NCBI RefSeq assembly: GCF_007990635.1
Contig: NZ_AP019846.1
Coordinates: 434,001-498,000, forward strand
Length of the DNA: 64,000 nt
Source: Leptotrichia hongkongensis
GTDB lineage: Bacteria > Fusobacteriota > Fusobacteriia > Fusobacteriales > Leptotrichiaceae
Reading direction: 5' to 3'
Shown: piece after piece, positions 16,200 through 26,266 of the stretch
How positions within the stretch are numbered: the first letter of the stretch is position 1
How the letters are laid out: each line of letters starts with the position of its first letter
Translations under genes and position numbers: made by a program
The notes under the pieces: generated by a model
The model's input: only the letters and a program-made list of their open reading frames with translations
The model's database searches: none
What the model was told of the DNA's origin: nothing

Positions 16200-17285
16200 T
16201 TATAATTGTTTTTTTAATTCTTTTTCAAAGATTACAAAGAAATCATCAATCTGCTCTTTTGAAATTTGTCCTAAAATTCCAATTCTCATAAGGCTTTCAG
16301 CATATTTTCCTTTTCCGCCTGTAACAGTGTATCCTTGTTCTTCAAGGGCTGAAATTATTGATTTTATAATAATTCCTTCTCTATAAACTGAAATTAGTGT
16401 ATTTGTTCTATTTGCCTCATTTTTAACTAATAGTTCAAACCCAAGTTTTTGAGCTTTTTCTTCAACATATTTTCTCAAATCGTGTTTTTGCTTAATTGTG
16501 TTTTCAATTCCATTTTTTATCAAGTCTTTTAATGACTGATTCAATGCTAGAATTAAAGCAATTGCTGGAGTGTATGGCGTTTCTCCGTTTTCTTCAAAAT
16601 ATTTTGCATATTGCTTCAAATCAAAATAATATTTAGGTAAATCAGAAACTTCCATAGCTTTTTTTGCTTTATCGCTTATTGCAACAAATGATAGTCCTGG
16701 AGGTATTAGAAATGCCTTTTGGCTTCCTGCAATCGCCACATCCACATGCCATCCATCAAAATCAAACTCATTTACAACAAGTCCACTGATTGTGTCAACA
16801 ATTAGCAAAATATCAGTATTTTTTGTCAAATCTCCTAAAGATTTTATGTCATTCAGAATACCAACAGAAGTTTCGCTATGAGTGGCTAAAATTCCTTTTA
16901 AATCTGGATTTTCTGAAATAACTTTCTTCACATCGTCCAAATTGTAGCTTTCTCCAAATTCATATTGTAAATTAATTACATTTAATCCATAAATTTCAGC
17001 AATTTTTCTAAATCTATCCCCAAAATATCCAGTATTTATGGCAAGAACCTTGTCACCTCTTGAAAAAAAGTTTACAATGGCAGTTTCCATTGAACCTGTA
17101 CCAGATGAAGTTATAACAGCAACATCATTTTTAGTTTTGAATACTTTTTTCAAATTTTCATTGTTTTCTTTCATAATTCTTCTAAATTCAGGTGTTCTGT
17201 GGTGGATAATATCCTTTCCAAAAATTTCCAGATATTCTTCTGGAATATTAGTTGGCCCTGGTGTCAATAATAATTTTGAACTCAT
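16200..17285 (-). CDS. Class V PLP aminotransferase (alanine-glyoxylate / serine-pyruvate type)
   Basis: Small class V aminotransferase beginning LLLTPGPTNIP, with SSGTGSMETAI (PLP phosphate site, about residues 60-70), IVDTISGL (Asp contacting the PLP nitrogen, about 172-179) and GSQKAFLIPPG, where K190 is the expected Schiff-base lysine. The 'TPGP' N-terminus and overall length (361) fit the alanine/serine-glyoxylate aminotransferase group rather than SerC or cysteine desulfurase. Substrate not determined. A perfect AGGAGG site precedes the start. It lies 37 bases downstream of kdsA on the same strand and may be cotranscribed, but a link to Kdo synthesis is not obvious. Confidence 0.86.
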   Translation of the reverse strand: MSSKLLLTPGPTNIPEEYLEIFGKDIIHHRTPEFRRIMKENNENLKKVFKTKNDVAVITSSGTGSMETAIVNFFSRGDKVLAINTGYFGDRFRKIAEIYGLNVINLQYEFGESYNLDDVKKVISENPDLKGILATHSETSVGILNDIKSLGDLTKNTDILLIVDTISGLVVNEFDFDGWHVDVAIAGSQKAFLIPPGLSFVAISDKAKKAMEVSDLPKYYFDLKQYAKYFEENGETPYTPAIALILALNQSLKDLIKNGIENTIKQKHDLRKYVEEKAQKLGFELLVKNEANRTNTLISVYREGIIIKSIISALEEQGYTVTGGKGKYAESLMRIGILGQISKEQIDDFFVIFEKELKKQL

Positions 17286-17322
17286 AAATCTATTCCTCCT
17301 AAAATTTATATTTTAAAAATTT

Positions 17323-18162
17323 TTATATTAACTCCTTTGTCAATTTATCATATTGAAGCAATTTCGTTAAGATTTTTTCTACATCGTCTAATTTTAGCAT
17401 ATTTGGACCGTCAGACAATCCTTTATCAGGTTCAGGATGTACTTCTGCAAATATTCCATCAACTCCAACAGATACTGCAGCTCTTGCAAGTGGATATACA
17501 TAAGCACGGTTACCTCCTGAAGTTTCGCCCTGTCCGCCAGGAATTTGTACTGAATGTGTAGCGTCAAATACGACTGGATATCCAAATTTTCTCATTTCCA
17601 AAAGTCCACGCATATCTACAACAAGATTATTATATCCAAACGAAGCTCCACGTTCACAAAGCATTATATTTTCGTTTCCAACTTCCTGAAATTTCTTTAC
17701 AACATTTTTCATATCCCAAGGTGCTAAAAATTGACCTTTTTTGATATTAACTGCTTTTCCAGTTTCTGCTGCTGCGATGAGTAAATCAGTCTGTCTTGAT
17801 AAAAAGGCAGGAATTTGAAGTAAATCAATAACTTTTGCAGCTTCCTTGCATTGATGTGGCTCATGAATGTCTGTAGCAAGAGCAACACCGTATTTTTCTT
17901 TAACTCTTGACAAAATTTCAAGTCCCTTTTCAAGTCCTGGTCCTCTAAATGAAGAAATAGAAGAACGGTTAGCCTTGTCAAATGAAGCTTTAAATACATA
18001 CTGAATTCCAAGTTTATCAGTAATTTCTTTCATTTTTGCAGCTACTTCCATAACTAAATCTTCTGATTCAATTACACAAGGTCCAGCTATCAAAAAGATC
18101 TTATCATTACCAATTGTGATATTATCAGTAATTTTAACTTTTTTAACTTTATCTATTAACAT
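17323..18162 (-). CDS. kdsA: 3-deoxy-8-phosphooctulonate (Kdo-8-P) synthase
   Basis: Condenses phosphoenolpyruvate with arabinose-5-phosphate, the first committed step of Kdo for LPS. Seen in the sequence: [11 protein letters not shown] (PEP site, near the N-terminus), [21 protein letters not shown] (metal-binding His region), FLSRQTDLL, and [14 protein letters not shown] followed by EVHPEP. These identify KdsA against the related DAHP synthases. I prefer the ATG at 18162 (279 residues), which has AAAGGA eight bases upstream; a TTG at 18168 lies too close to that site. Works with kdsD at 19608, which supplies its substrate. Confidence 0.96.
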   Translation of the reverse strand: MLIDKVKKVKITDNITIGNDKIFLIAGPCVIESEDLVMEVAAKMKEITDKLGIQYVFKASFDKANRSSISSFRGPGLEKGLEILSRVKEKYGVALATDIHEPHQCKEAAKVIDLLQIPAFLSRQTDLLIAAAETGKAVNIKKGQFLAPWDMKNVVKKFQEVGNENIMLCERGASFGYNNLVVDMRGLLEMRKFGYPVVFDATHSVQIPGGQGETSGGNRAYVYPLARAAVSVGVDGIFAEVHPEPDKGLSDGPNMLKLDDVEKILTKLLQYDKLTKELI

Positions 18163-18249
18163 ATCCAATTCCTTTCTAAAAAATTTTCTTATATTTTCAT
18201 TTTATCATAATATTTATTTTTTTCCTAATATTTTTCTAAAATATTCCTT

Positions 18250-18278
18250 TTGATAAAACAAATAAATTATGTTATACT
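18250..18278 (+). promoter_or_regulatory. Predicted sigma-70 promoter for manC
   Basis: TTGATA (18250-18255), a 17-base spacer and TATACT (18273-18278). It sits in the divergent region between kdsA and manC, 74 bases before the manC start. Confidence 0.65.
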
Positions 18279-18351
18279 TTTAACTGAAAAAATAATTGAA
18301 AAATAAAAAGCAGAATGATAAATAAAATTAATTGAAGAACAGGAGAAAGAT

Positions 18352-19473
18352 ATGAATAAAGTAGCTTTAATTATGGCTGGAGGAAGTGGAACAAGATTTT
18401 GGCCGTTATCTACAAATGATAAGCCGAAGCAGTTTTTGGATCTTGTGTCAAAAAAGACTATGATAAAAGAAACAATTGATAGGATAAAGAAACTTATTCC
18501 GATAGAGAGAATTTTTATTTCAACGAATATTAAGTATCTTGACATAATAAAAAAGGAATTACCTGAGATTGCTGACAGAAATATAATTTTTGAGCCAATG
18601 GCAAGAGACACGGCAGCCTGTATCGGATATGCGGCATGTATTATCAGAAAAATTTATGAAAATAGCATTATGGCAGTTTTGCCATCAGATCATTTGATTA
18701 AGAAGGAAAAGGAGTTTTTGGACAGTTTGGAGTTTGCGTTTAAAGAGGCTGAAAAAAATAAGATTGTTACTCTGGGAGTTAAGCCGACTTATGCTGAAAC
18801 TGGGTATGGATATATTGAGTATGTAGATAGAAAAAAATCAAAAGATGACAAAAATAACTGTGAAAATAAAGAAAGATTTAAGTCATATAAAGTTAAGAAA
18901 TTTAGGGAAAAGCCTAATAAGGAGCTAGCTGAAAAATATATTGAGCAGGGAAATTATCTTTGGAATAGTGGAATGTTCCTTTGGAAAACGGAATTTATCT
19001 TGCATGAAATAAAAAAACATATGGAAACTCATGGCATTATTTTGGAAAAAATTGAAGAAATGCTCGAAAATGTTGATTTAAATGAAGTTTATGGAGAAAG
19101 ACTAAGTGATTTTGTGAAGGATGAATTTGAAAAATTTGAAAAAATTTCGATAGATTTTGGAGTGATGGAGCATACAAAATCTGTTAGTGTCATACCTGTT
19201 GACATTGACTGGAACGATGTTGGAAACTTCAAGTCGCTTGAGGATATTTTTCCAAAAGACAAGGATAGCAACGTTGTGCAGGCTGATAATTTTGAGCAGA
19301 TTGAATCAGAAGGAAATATCGTAATTAATAAGGAAAATGACAAAATTATTGCTACAATTGGGCTAGAAAATATAGTTATTGTAAATACAAAAGATGCCTT
19401 GCTTGTCTGTCATAAGGATAAAAGTCAGGAAATTAAGAAAATATTGAATAAGATTGAGATGAAAAATAAGTAG
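18352..19473 (+). CDS. manC: Mannose-1-phosphate guanylyltransferase
   Basis: Makes GDP-mannose from mannose-1-phosphate and GTP, supplying mannose-derived sugars to surface glycans. The nucleotidyltransferase signature MAGGSGTRFWPLS is at residues 8-20, with FEPMARDTAACIGYA (about 81-95), LPSDHLI (about 111), KFREKP (about 182) and NSGMFLW (about 204). At 373 residues it is the monofunctional type without the C-terminal isomerase domain. ATG 18352 has AGGAGAAAGAT just upstream. It diverges from kdsA and precedes kdsD, placing it in a sugar-precursor block. Confidence 0.93.
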   Translation: MNKVALIMAGGSGTRFWPLSTNDKPKQFLDLVSKKTMIKETIDRIKKLIPIERIFISTNIKYLDIIKKELPEIADRNIIFEPMARDTAACIGYAACIIRKIYENSIMAVLPSDHLIKKEKEFLDSLEFAFKEAEKNKIVTLGVKPTYAETGYGYIEYVDRKKSKDDKNNCENKERFKSYKVKKFREKPNKELAEKYIEQGNYLWNSGMFLWKTEFILHEIKKHMETHGIILEKIEEMLENVDLNEVYGERLSDFVKDEFEKFEKISIDFGVMEHTKSVSVIPVDIDWNDVGNFKSLEDIFPKDKDSNVVQADNFEQIESEGNIVINKENDKIIATIGLENIVIVNTKDALLVCHKDKSQEIKKILNKIEMKNK

Positions 19474-19607
19474 TCAAAAACAGCATTTGATTATTTTACT
19501 TGAATTTTATTGTTATTTGAAATTTAATAGTTTGATATAAAAAAGTTTGGGTGTAATAAAAACATCAATATAAAAATATTTATTGAATAAAGGGAGCAAA
19601 ACTAAAA

Positions 19608-20588
19608 ATGGAAATAGATATTATAAAAGAAGCTAAAAATGTATTTGATATTGAAATTGCAGAACTGGAAAAATTAAAAAGTAAACTAGGAGATGATTTT
19701 CAAAAATTAGTCCGAATGATTTTAAATTTGAAAAATAACAATAAAGTTGTCGTGACAGGAATTGGAAAGTCTGGAATAATTGGTAAAAAAATTACTGCGA
19801 CACTTGCCTCAACTGGTACAACATCGGTATTTATAAATGCAGCAGAAGCACTTCATGGTGATTTGGGAATGATTAGCGATGGAGATGTGGTAATAGCCAT
19901 TTCAAATAGCGGAAATTCTGACGAAGTATTAAGCATTTTAGCGCCAATAAAAAAAATTGGAGGGAAAATAGTTGCATTTACTGGAAATCCTGATTCTATG
20001 TTGGGAAAATATGCAGAACTTGTTATAAATGTTGGAGTAGAAAAGGAAGCATGTCCGCTGGGGCAAGCGCCAATGAGTTCGACTACAGCAACTCTAGTAA
20101 CAGGAGATGCTTTGGCCGTATGCCTTATGAAATTAAAAGATTTCACAGAAAATGACTTTGCCAAATATCATCCAGGAGGAAGTCTTGGCAAACGGCTATT
20201 ATTACATGTTTCAGATTTGATGCATATTGGAGATGAATTGCCAGTTGTAAAAGAAGATGAAAAAATTGAGAATGTATTAATGGTTCTTACAAAGAAAAAA
20301 TTAGGAGCTGTGTGCATTTCGGATACAGGGCTTGAAAATGGCAAACTACTTGGAATTATAACAGAAGGAGATATTCGGCGTGCATTGGAACATAAGGAGA
20401 AATTTTTTGATTATGTTGCCTCTGATATTATGATTTCTACACCAGTAACGATTGAAAAGGATGCGATGGCTCTCGATGCACTTCATCTGATGGAAAACAG
20501 AAAAAGCCAGATTAATGTATTGCCTGTTGTGGAAAATGGAAATGTTGTAGGCTTGATACGGGTGCACGATTTAATAGGATTAAGATAG
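19608..20588 (+). CDS. kdsD: D-arabinose-5-phosphate isomerase (SIS plus two CBS domains)
   Basis: Interconverts ribulose-5-phosphate and arabinose-5-phosphate, the substrate of KdsA. The SIS domain covers about residues 35-170 (VVVTGIGKSGIIGKKI, IAISNSGNSDEVL, PMSSTTATLVTGDALA) and includes the conserved FAKYHPGGSLGKRLL at about 184-198. Two CBS domains follow (about 205-326). Length 326 matches KdsD/KpsF. ATG 19608 follows AAGGGAGCAAAACTAAAA. The GutQ paralogue has the same architecture, but no sorbitol genes are nearby while kdsA is, so KdsD/KpsF is the better reading. Confidence 0.93.
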   Translation: MEIDIIKEAKNVFDIEIAELEKLKSKLGDDFQKLVRMILNLKNNNKVVVTGIGKSGIIGKKITATLASTGTTSVFINAAEALHGDLGMISDGDVVIAISNSGNSDEVLSILAPIKKIGGKIVAFTGNPDSMLGKYAELVINVGVEKEACPLGQAPMSSTTATLVTGDALAVCLMKLKDFTENDFAKYHPGGSLGKRLLLHVSDLMHIGDELPVVKEDEKIENVLMVLTKKKLGAVCISDTGLENGKLLGIITEGDIRRALEHKEKFFDYVASDIMISTPVTIEKDAMALDALHLMENRKSQINVLPVVENGNVVGLIRVHDLIGLR

Positions 20589-20719
20589 CAACATATTTAA
20601 TTTTTTTACTAATAACAAAATTGTTTCTTAAATATACAGATAAATAATTTTTAAAAATTCTAAATTTTTTTGATTAATTGTTGTTTTTTCTATATTTTTA
20701 TATTTTTTCTTTTTTAAAT

Positions 20720-20905
20720 GTAAAGGGGATCAGTCGCTATCCCCTTTACAATCCCAGCTTGTCTAAGCATTTTTTTGAAATAAAATTGAAACTCGCTTTT
20801 TAATAACAGTTATTATCAACTCTATAAATTGATTGTAACTTAAAAGTTTCAAAAAAGCTCAAACAATCAATTTTATTCCAAAAAAATCACGACAGTCTTT
20901 AGTTT
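20720..20905 (-). repeat. Dispersed hairpin-ended repeat, copy 2
   Basis: Lies in the 545-base gap between kdsD and the flippase gene and reads on the minus strand. Its hairpin pairs GTAAAGGGGAT (20720-20730) with ATCCCCTTTAC (20739-20749) around an 8-base loop. Reading inward it shares with copy 1R the segments around GTCGTGATTTTTT, GATTGTTTGAGC and AGCGAGTTTC. The rest of the gap (20905-21133) is AT-rich with nothing else supported. Confidence 0.78.
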
Positions 20906-21133
20906 AACTATAATAGTTAATTTTAAACAAGTGAAATTTTGTTAAAGAGAAAATAATGATTTAAGAAGAAAAAATATTAATTCAAATTATCTAAAAATAA
21001 CAAAATATAGAAATCAAGATAAAAAAAATTATTTGTCTGAATACTTATAGAGATAAAATGTTGTTAAAAACTATATATTTAAAAATTAGTTTAAATAAGT
21101 AAGGTTTATGAAAAGTTTTGGAAATGGAGAGAG

Positions 21134-22594
21134 ATGGATAATAAGAATTTATTGAAGGGAACGATGGTTTATTCTCTTATGAATTTGGTTACAAAGATGG
21201 GGTCGTTTATATTTTTGCCGATAATAACGAGGTTGTTGACACAGGAAGAATTTGGGATTGTGGGAACATTGGCTCCGATTACTTCATTATTTACTGTAAT
21301 TCTAGGGCTGGGGCTTTATAATGCTCAGATGAAGAAATATGTAGATTTGAAGGAAAGTGAAGATGAATTTGGAAGTTATATGTTTTCTTCAACTTTGATT
21401 ATAGTAGTTTTTAATATACTTACTTATATTTTTTTATTTACGCCAATAGCCAAAAAACTGTTTTCATATATAGTTGATTTAAGCAAGGTAAGTTACTATC
21501 CTTTGATAATTGTCAGCGTCTTAATTGCCACAACGAACGCTTTTAACAATCTTTCGACAACTTTGTTCAGAATGAAGAGAATGTATATGAAAGTTGCAAT
21601 AGGGAGTGTTGTAAGCCTTTTCACAACTTATATTCTGGCAATTTACTTTATAAAATACTTAAAATGGGGAGTTTTTGGAAACCAGTTTGCAAATTTAATT
21701 GCGTTGCTTATAGTATTTCTGTTCTATTTTAAGGATTATTTTGGAAAATTTAGATTTAAGCTGAATTTTGATTATGTGAAATATTCGCTAAGAAATGGAT
21801 TGCCATTAATTTTTATTGAACTTACGGATCAGGTTGTGAATTTGAGTGATAGGCTTGTTTTGGCAAAATTTGTTTCTCTTGCGGTAGTTGGGGGATATAC
21901 GCTTGCATTTACTGGAGGAAGGGTTTTGTCGGTTGTTACAGGTTCTTTTGTAAACAGCTGGACGCCAGAGTTTTATGAGGCAATGAAGGAGGATAGAACA
22001 AATCCAAGAATAACACGAAGCGTGGAAAATTTTATTGCCATTATTTCCTTTGCCTGTGTAATCGCACAGTTGTTTGCTCCAGAAGGGATAAAATTGATAT
22101 TTCCAAAAAGTTATTATCAGGCGATAAATTATATGCCTTTAATTCTAGCTGGAATTGTCGTTCAGGCACTATTTTGCCTTGATTATTTTTTCCATTTTCA
22201 CGAAGATAGCATATACATTTTTTATTTTACAATGTTTGCAATGATATTTAATTTAGTTGGAAATATAATTTTTATACCGAAATTTCCAGAAATTGGGCCT
22301 ATTATTGCGGCATGGACAACGTTACTTGCCTTTTTATTTAGAGCAATAATGGAAATGATGATTATAAGGAAAAAATATAAGATTTCGTTTAATTATAAAA
22401 AATTATTTTTATATTTCATAATTATTGTGAATCCTGTAATATTCTATTTGTCAAATGATCAGCTTTCATGGATGAAATTTGGCTTGAAAATAGTTTATTT
22501 GGCGATAGTGACGAAATTGCTTGTAAATAGGGAAGTTTACGCTAAAATTGCAAATCTTGTAAATGGAATAAAAAGAAAAATTATAAAACGTTAA
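21134..22594 (+). CDS. Wzx-type polysaccharide flippase
   Basis: Membrane protein of 486 residues with about 14 predicted spans, beginning KGTMVYSLMNLVTKMGSFIF and FLPIITRLLTQEEFGIVGT. This is the characteristic start of the RfbX/Wzx 'polysaccharide biosynthesis protein' family, which flips lipid-linked repeat units across the inner membrane. Internal NGLPLIFIELTDQVVNLSDRLVL fits the second half of the MATE/MOP fold. ATG 21134 follows GGAGAGAG. It partners naturally with a Wzy polymerase such as the one at the window start, although they are 20 kb apart. It lies 35 bases ahead of a GT2 gene, likely one operon. Confidence 0.88.
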   Translation: MDNKNLLKGTMVYSLMNLVTKMGSFIFLPIITRLLTQEEFGIVGTLAPITSLFTVILGLGLYNAQMKKYVDLKESEDEFGSYMFSSTLIIVVFNILTYIFLFTPIAKKLFSYIVDLSKVSYYPLIIVSVLIATTNAFNNLSTTLFRMKRMYMKVAIGSVVSLFTTYILAIYFIKYLKWGVFGNQFANLIALLIVFLFYFKDYFGKFRFKLNFDYVKYSLRNGLPLIFIELTDQVVNLSDRLVLAKFVSLAVVGGYTLAFTGGRVLSVVTGSFVNSWTPEFYEAMKEDRTNPRITRSVENFIAIISFACVIAQLFAPEGIKLIFPKSYYQAINYMPLILAGIVVQALFCLDYFFHFHEDSIYIFYFTMFAMIFNLVGNIIFIPKFPEIGPIIAAWTTLLAFLFRAIMEMMIIRKKYKISFNYKKLFLYFIIIVNPVIFYLSNDQLSWMKFGLKIVYLAIVTKLLVNREVYAKIANLVNGIKRKIIKR

Positions 22595-22629
22595 ATTTTA
22601 AAGTTTTGGAAAATAAGGGGAAATAAAAA

Positions 22630-23508
22630 ATGAAATTTACGATTTTTACACCAACTTTTAATCGAAAGGAACTGCTTGAAAAATTGTATAAATCACTTCA
22701 AAAGCAAACCTACAAGGATTTTGAGTGGCTTATTGTAGATGATGGTTCTGCTGATGGAACTAAAGAGAAAGTAGAAGAATTTTTGAGTGAAAAAAAGCTG
22801 GATATAAAGTATTATTTTAAGGAAAATGGAGGTAAACAGCGAGCGTATAATTTTGCAACTGATAAAGCAAATGGAGAGCTTTTTATATGCCTTGATTCTG
22901 ATGATGAATATGTCGAAAATGGACTTGAAACTATTTTGAAATATTGGAAAAAATATGAAAAAAATAACGATATTGCGGGAATGGGGTATTTGTCAACTTA
23001 TCCAGATGGAGAAGTTATAGGCTCTAGTTTTCCAGAAAAAGAGATGATTTCGACACAGTTTGATATTTACAATAAATACGGAGTTAAGGGCGACAAAGGG
23101 CTTATGTTTCGGACTGAAATTATAAAAAAATATAAATTTCCAGTTTTTGATGATGAGAAATTTATTACAGAAGCTGTTGTCTATAACAGAATTTGTGAAA
23201 AATATAAGATGGCTTATGTGAATGAAAAAATTGAGATAAAGGAATATCAGGAAGATGGCTTGACAGCAAAATACAATAATTTACTGCTACGAAATCCGAA
23301 AGGACAGGCACTTTATCATAATGAAATCAATTCCCAAAATTTATCTTTTAAGCAGAAAGTTCTAAATAATGCTGTTTATTACAAATTTTGCAGGGCAGCA
23401 GGGTATAAACTTGGAAAAATATTTAAAGAAAATAAAAATAAATTGTTTTTAATTTTTGCTTTAGGAATTGGGGAATATATGTGGCAAAAAGAGAAAAATA
23501 AAAAATAA
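22630..23508 (+). CDS. Family 2 glycosyltransferase
   Basis: GT-A glycosyltransferase beginning IFTPTFNRKELLEKLYKSL, with WLIVDDGSADGT (nucleotide site, VDDGS at about residues 36-40) and the metal-binding CLDSDDEYVENG near 90-102. Single domain, 292 residues. A GAAATAAAAA leader behind AAGGGG gives a reasonable ribosome site. It follows the flippase by 35 bases in the same direction, so it probably acts on the lipid-linked unit exported by that protein. Sugar specificity is unknown. Confidence 0.87.
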   Translation: MKFTIFTPTFNRKELLEKLYKSLQKQTYKDFEWLIVDDGSADGTKEKVEEFLSEKKLDIKYYFKENGGKQRAYNFATDKANGELFICLDSDDEYVENGLETILKYWKKYEKNNDIAGMGYLSTYPDGEVIGSSFPEKEMISTQFDIYNKYGVKGDKGLMFRTEIIKKYKFPVFDDEKFITEAVVYNRICEKYKMAYVNEKIEIKEYQEDGLTAKYNNLLLRNPKGQALYHNEINSQNLSFKQKVLNNAVYYKFCRAAGYKLGKIFKENKNKLFLIFALGIGEYMWQKEKNKK

Positions 23509-23565
23509 GATTTTAAGTTTGGGAATATAGAAATTAAAAATTTAGAAAAGAGAAAGAAATACGAA

Positions 23566-24672
23566 ATGAACAAAAAATTAGATGATAAAAAAGTAGTAGT
23601 TGGAATGAGTGGCGGCATAGACAGTTCTGTCGCTGCTCTTTTGTTGAAACAGCAAGGCTATGAAGTTATAGGAGTTACATTAAAGCATTTGCCTGATGAG
23701 CTTTCAGAAAATCCTGGAAAAACGTGCTGTTCCCTTGATGATATAAATGATGCCAGATACACTTGCTACACATTGGGAATACCTCATTATGTACTAAATG
23801 TCGTGGAAGAATTTAAAAAGGATGTAATGGATTATTTTATAAAAATGTATAATGCTGGAAAAACCCCTTCACCTTGTGTAATTTGCGATGAAAAGGTAAA
23901 AATAAAAAAACTCGTAGAATTTGCTGATAAAATGGGGATAAAATACATTTCGACAGGGCATTATTCAAAAGTTAGCGAGAATAATATGCTTTTATGGGAC
24001 AAAAATAATAGAAAAGATCAGACTTATATGCTTTATCGGCTGGATAAGGATGTCGTAGAAAGATTTTTATTTCCGCTTGCAGAATACGAAAAATCAGAAG
24101 TTCGTGAAATTGCAAGACAAAATGGCATTCATACTCATAACAAGCCTGACAGCCAAGGAATCTGCTTTGCTCCCAACGGATATATTCCATTTTTGAAAAA
24201 AGTGCTTGGAAATGATGTGAAAAAAGGAAATTTTGTGGATAAAAATGGTAAAATTATTGGAGAGCACATAGGTTATCAGTTTTATACAGTTGGGCAGCGG
24301 CGTGGACTGGGCCTTAATTTAGGAAAGCCGTTTTTTGTACTGGAACTTCGCCCTGAAACGAATGAAGTAGTTGTGGGAGATTTTGAGGAATTGCTAATAA
24401 AGGAAATAGAAGTGATAAATTGTAAATTTCATTATGATTTAGAAGAAATAATTGGAAAAAAATTAACTGCACGTCCAAGATTTTCTTCAAAAGGACTGGC
24501 TGGGGAATTGAAACTTTTAAAAAGTGAAGAAAGTAATGAAAATAGGATAATTTTTGAATTTGATAAAAAGACTCACGAAAATTCAGAAGGACAGCACATT
24601 GTATTTTATTTAGGTGATGAAATTGTTGGTGGCGGCGAAATAAAAATATTTGACAAAGCCCTAAAAATATGA
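23566..24672 (+). CDS. mnmA: tRNA-specific 2-thiouridylase
   Basis: Thiolates U34 of tRNAs for Lys, Glu and Gln. The PP-loop GMSGGIDSSVAALLL sits at residues 13-27; the catalytic cysteines appear in SPCVICDEKVK (about 103-113) and GICFAPNGY (about 198-206), and the C-terminal beta-barrel carries YTVGQRRGLGLN. Length 368 is normal. The ATG at 23566 has AAAGAGAAAGAAATACGA upstream, a weak ribosome site. It is followed after 20 bases by a tRNA-Cys gene, which may be read from the same transcript. The upstream glycosyltransferase is probably an unrelated neighbour. Confidence 0.95.
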   Translation: MNKKLDDKKVVVGMSGGIDSSVAALLLKQQGYEVIGVTLKHLPDELSENPGKTCCSLDDINDARYTCYTLGIPHYVLNVVEEFKKDVMDYFIKMYNAGKTPSPCVICDEKVKIKKLVEFADKMGIKYISTGHYSKVSENNMLLWDKNNRKDQTYMLYRLDKDVVERFLFPLAEYEKSEVREIARQNGIHTHNKPDSQGICFAPNGYIPFLKKVLGNDVKKGNFVDKNGKIIGEHIGYQFYTVGQRRGLGLNLGKPFFVLELRPETNEVVVGDFEELLIKEIEVINCKFHYDLEEIIGKKLTARPRFSSKGLAGELKLLKSEESNENRIIFEFDKKTHENSEGQHIVFYLGDEIVGGGEIKIFDKALKI

Positions 24673-24692
24673 TAAACTTATCAAAGTCAAGT

Positions 24693-24767
24693 GGCGACAT
24701 GGTCGAGGGGCTTAGGCAGAGGTCTGCAAAACCTTGTACACCGGTTCGAATCCGGTTGTCGCCTCCA
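24693..24767 (+). tRNA. tRNA-Cys (GCA)
   Basis: Seven-base-pair acceptor stem (GGCGACA with TGTCGCC), anticodon loop reading CTGCAAA between pairing stems GGT/ACC, a T-arm with GGTTCGAATCC, the U discriminator typical of cysteine tRNA and an encoded CCA at 24765-24767. Confidence 0.95.
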
Positions 24768-24797
24768 TTAACTGATTACTAATAATAATTAATAGTG

Positions 24798-24829
24798 ATA
24801 ACTGCTTATTTAGGTAGTTATTTTTTTTT
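24798..24829 (+). terminator. Likely terminator after tRNA-Cys
   Basis: A short stem (ATAACT with AGTTAT) and loop is followed by a run of nine T, 30 bases after the tRNA 3' end. The stem is weak but well placed. Confidence 0.5.
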
Positions 24830-24942
24830 AGTTTAAATTTAAAAAATATTCAATATTTCCAAATCAAGATAAATATGATAGAATATATTTAAAAATAATT
24901 TTAGTATAAATTAAGAAAAGCAAAGGAAAGAGGGAAATATAG

Positions 24943-26244
24943 ATGAATACAGATAACTCAAGAAAAATTTATGAAAAAGCTAAAGAGTCAATACCAGGTG
25001 GAGTGAACAGTCCAGTTAGAGCGTTTCAGTCGGTAGATAAAGAATATCCAATTTTTATTAAAAGTGGAAATGGAAGTAAACTTTATGATGAAGACGGAAA
25101 TGAGTATGTAGATATGATAGGTTCCTGGGGACCGATGATTTTGGGACATAATTATTCGAAAGTTCTGGAAGTTGTGAAGAAAGAGCTTGAAAATGGGACT
25201 TCTTTTGGGCTTCCTACGAAAAAGGAAGTAGAACTGGCAGAACTTGTAAAGAGCTGTTTTCCGTCAATCGAGAAATTAAGATTGACTACTTCGGGGACAG
25301 AAGCGGCTATGGCAAGTGTGAGAGTTGCTCGTGCATTTACTGGAAAAAATAAGATTATAAAATTTGAAGGATGTTATCACGGACATTCAGATTCATTACT
25401 GGTTAAGGCTGGATCAGGGCTTTTAACATTTGAGCATCAGGATAGTAACGGGATTACTGAGGGAGTTGTGAAAGATACGATAACATTGCCTTTTGGAGAT
25501 TTTAACAAATTAAAGAAAACTTTGGAAAATGATAATGATATTGCATGTGTGATTATTGAGCCAATTCCAGCAAATATGGGGCTTATTGAAACAGAAAAGG
25601 AATATTTGGAAAAAGTGCGTGAAATCACGAAAGAAAAAAATGTGGTGTTAATTTTTGACGAGGTAATTTCTGGATTTAGGGTTTCATTAGGTGGTGCTCA
25701 AAAAGTATTTGGAATTACACCTGATTTAACTGTTCTTGGAAAAATTATTGGTGGTGGCTATCCAGTTGGTGGATTTGGTGGAAAAAAGGAAATTATGAAC
25801 TTAATTTCGCCAGTTGGTAATGTTTATCACGCTGGAACGCTTTCTGGGAATCCAATTTCAGTTGCTGCAGGGATAGAAACAATTTCGATTTTGAAGGAAA
25901 ATCCTCAAATTTATGAAAATGTAAATAAAAAAACGGAAAATTTGGTAAATAAAATTAATGAATTAATAAAAAAATATGATATTCCAGCAAGCGTAAACCA
26001 TTTTGGAAGTCTTTTTACAATATTTTTTGCAAAGGAAAAAGTGAAAACTTTAGAAGACGCAATGAATACAAATGATGAATTTTACAGCATATATTTTGAT
26101 ACAATGCTTGAAAATGGAGTAATTGTGCCACCTTCAAAATATGAAGCACATTTTGTTTCTTATATTCACAATGATGAGGATGTGGAAAAGTTGTTGAAGG
26201 GTGTGGAAAAGACTTTTCAAAAAATTGCTGAAAAATTAAAATAA
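24943..26244 (+). CDS. hemL: Glutamate-1-semialdehyde 2,1-aminomutase
   Basis: Makes 5-aminolevulinate, precursor of all tetrapyrroles, from glutamate-1-semialdehyde. Class III PLP enzyme starting IPGGVNSPVRAFQSV, with TTSGTEAAMASVRVARAFTG (about residues 108-127), FDEVISGFR (about 238-246) and the Schiff-base lysine in VLGKIIGGGYPVGGFGG (about 264-280). Length 433 is typical. ATG 24943 follows AAAGAGGGAAATATAG. It is 22 bases ahead of cobT, so in this organism it is more likely to feed cobalamin than haem; hemA and other steps are not in the window. Confidence 0.94.
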   Translation: MNTDNSRKIYEKAKESIPGGVNSPVRAFQSVDKEYPIFIKSGNGSKLYDEDGNEYVDMIGSWGPMILGHNYSKVLEVVKKELENGTSFGLPTKKEVELAELVKSCFPSIEKLRLTTSGTEAAMASVRVARAFTGKNKIIKFEGCYHGHSDSLLVKAGSGLLTFEHQDSNGITEGVVKDTITLPFGDFNKLKKTLENDNDIACVIIEPIPANMGLIETEKEYLEKVREITKEKNVVLIFDEVISGFRVSLGGAQKVFGITPDLTVLGKIIGGGYPVGGFGGKKEIMNLISPVGNVYHAGTLSGNPISVAAGIETISILKENPQIYENVNKKTENLVNKINELIKKYDIPASVNHFGSLFTIFFAKEKVKTLEDAMNTNDEFYSIYFDTMLENGVIVPPSKYEAHFVSYIHNDEDVEKLLKGVEKTFQKIAEKLK

Positions 26245-26266
26245 ATTTGTAAATAGAGGAATATAT

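Noticed and set aside
24768-24942. Cobalamin riboswitch before hemL-cobT
   Set aside because: The gap is short and AT-rich and lacks the conserved B12-box sequence.
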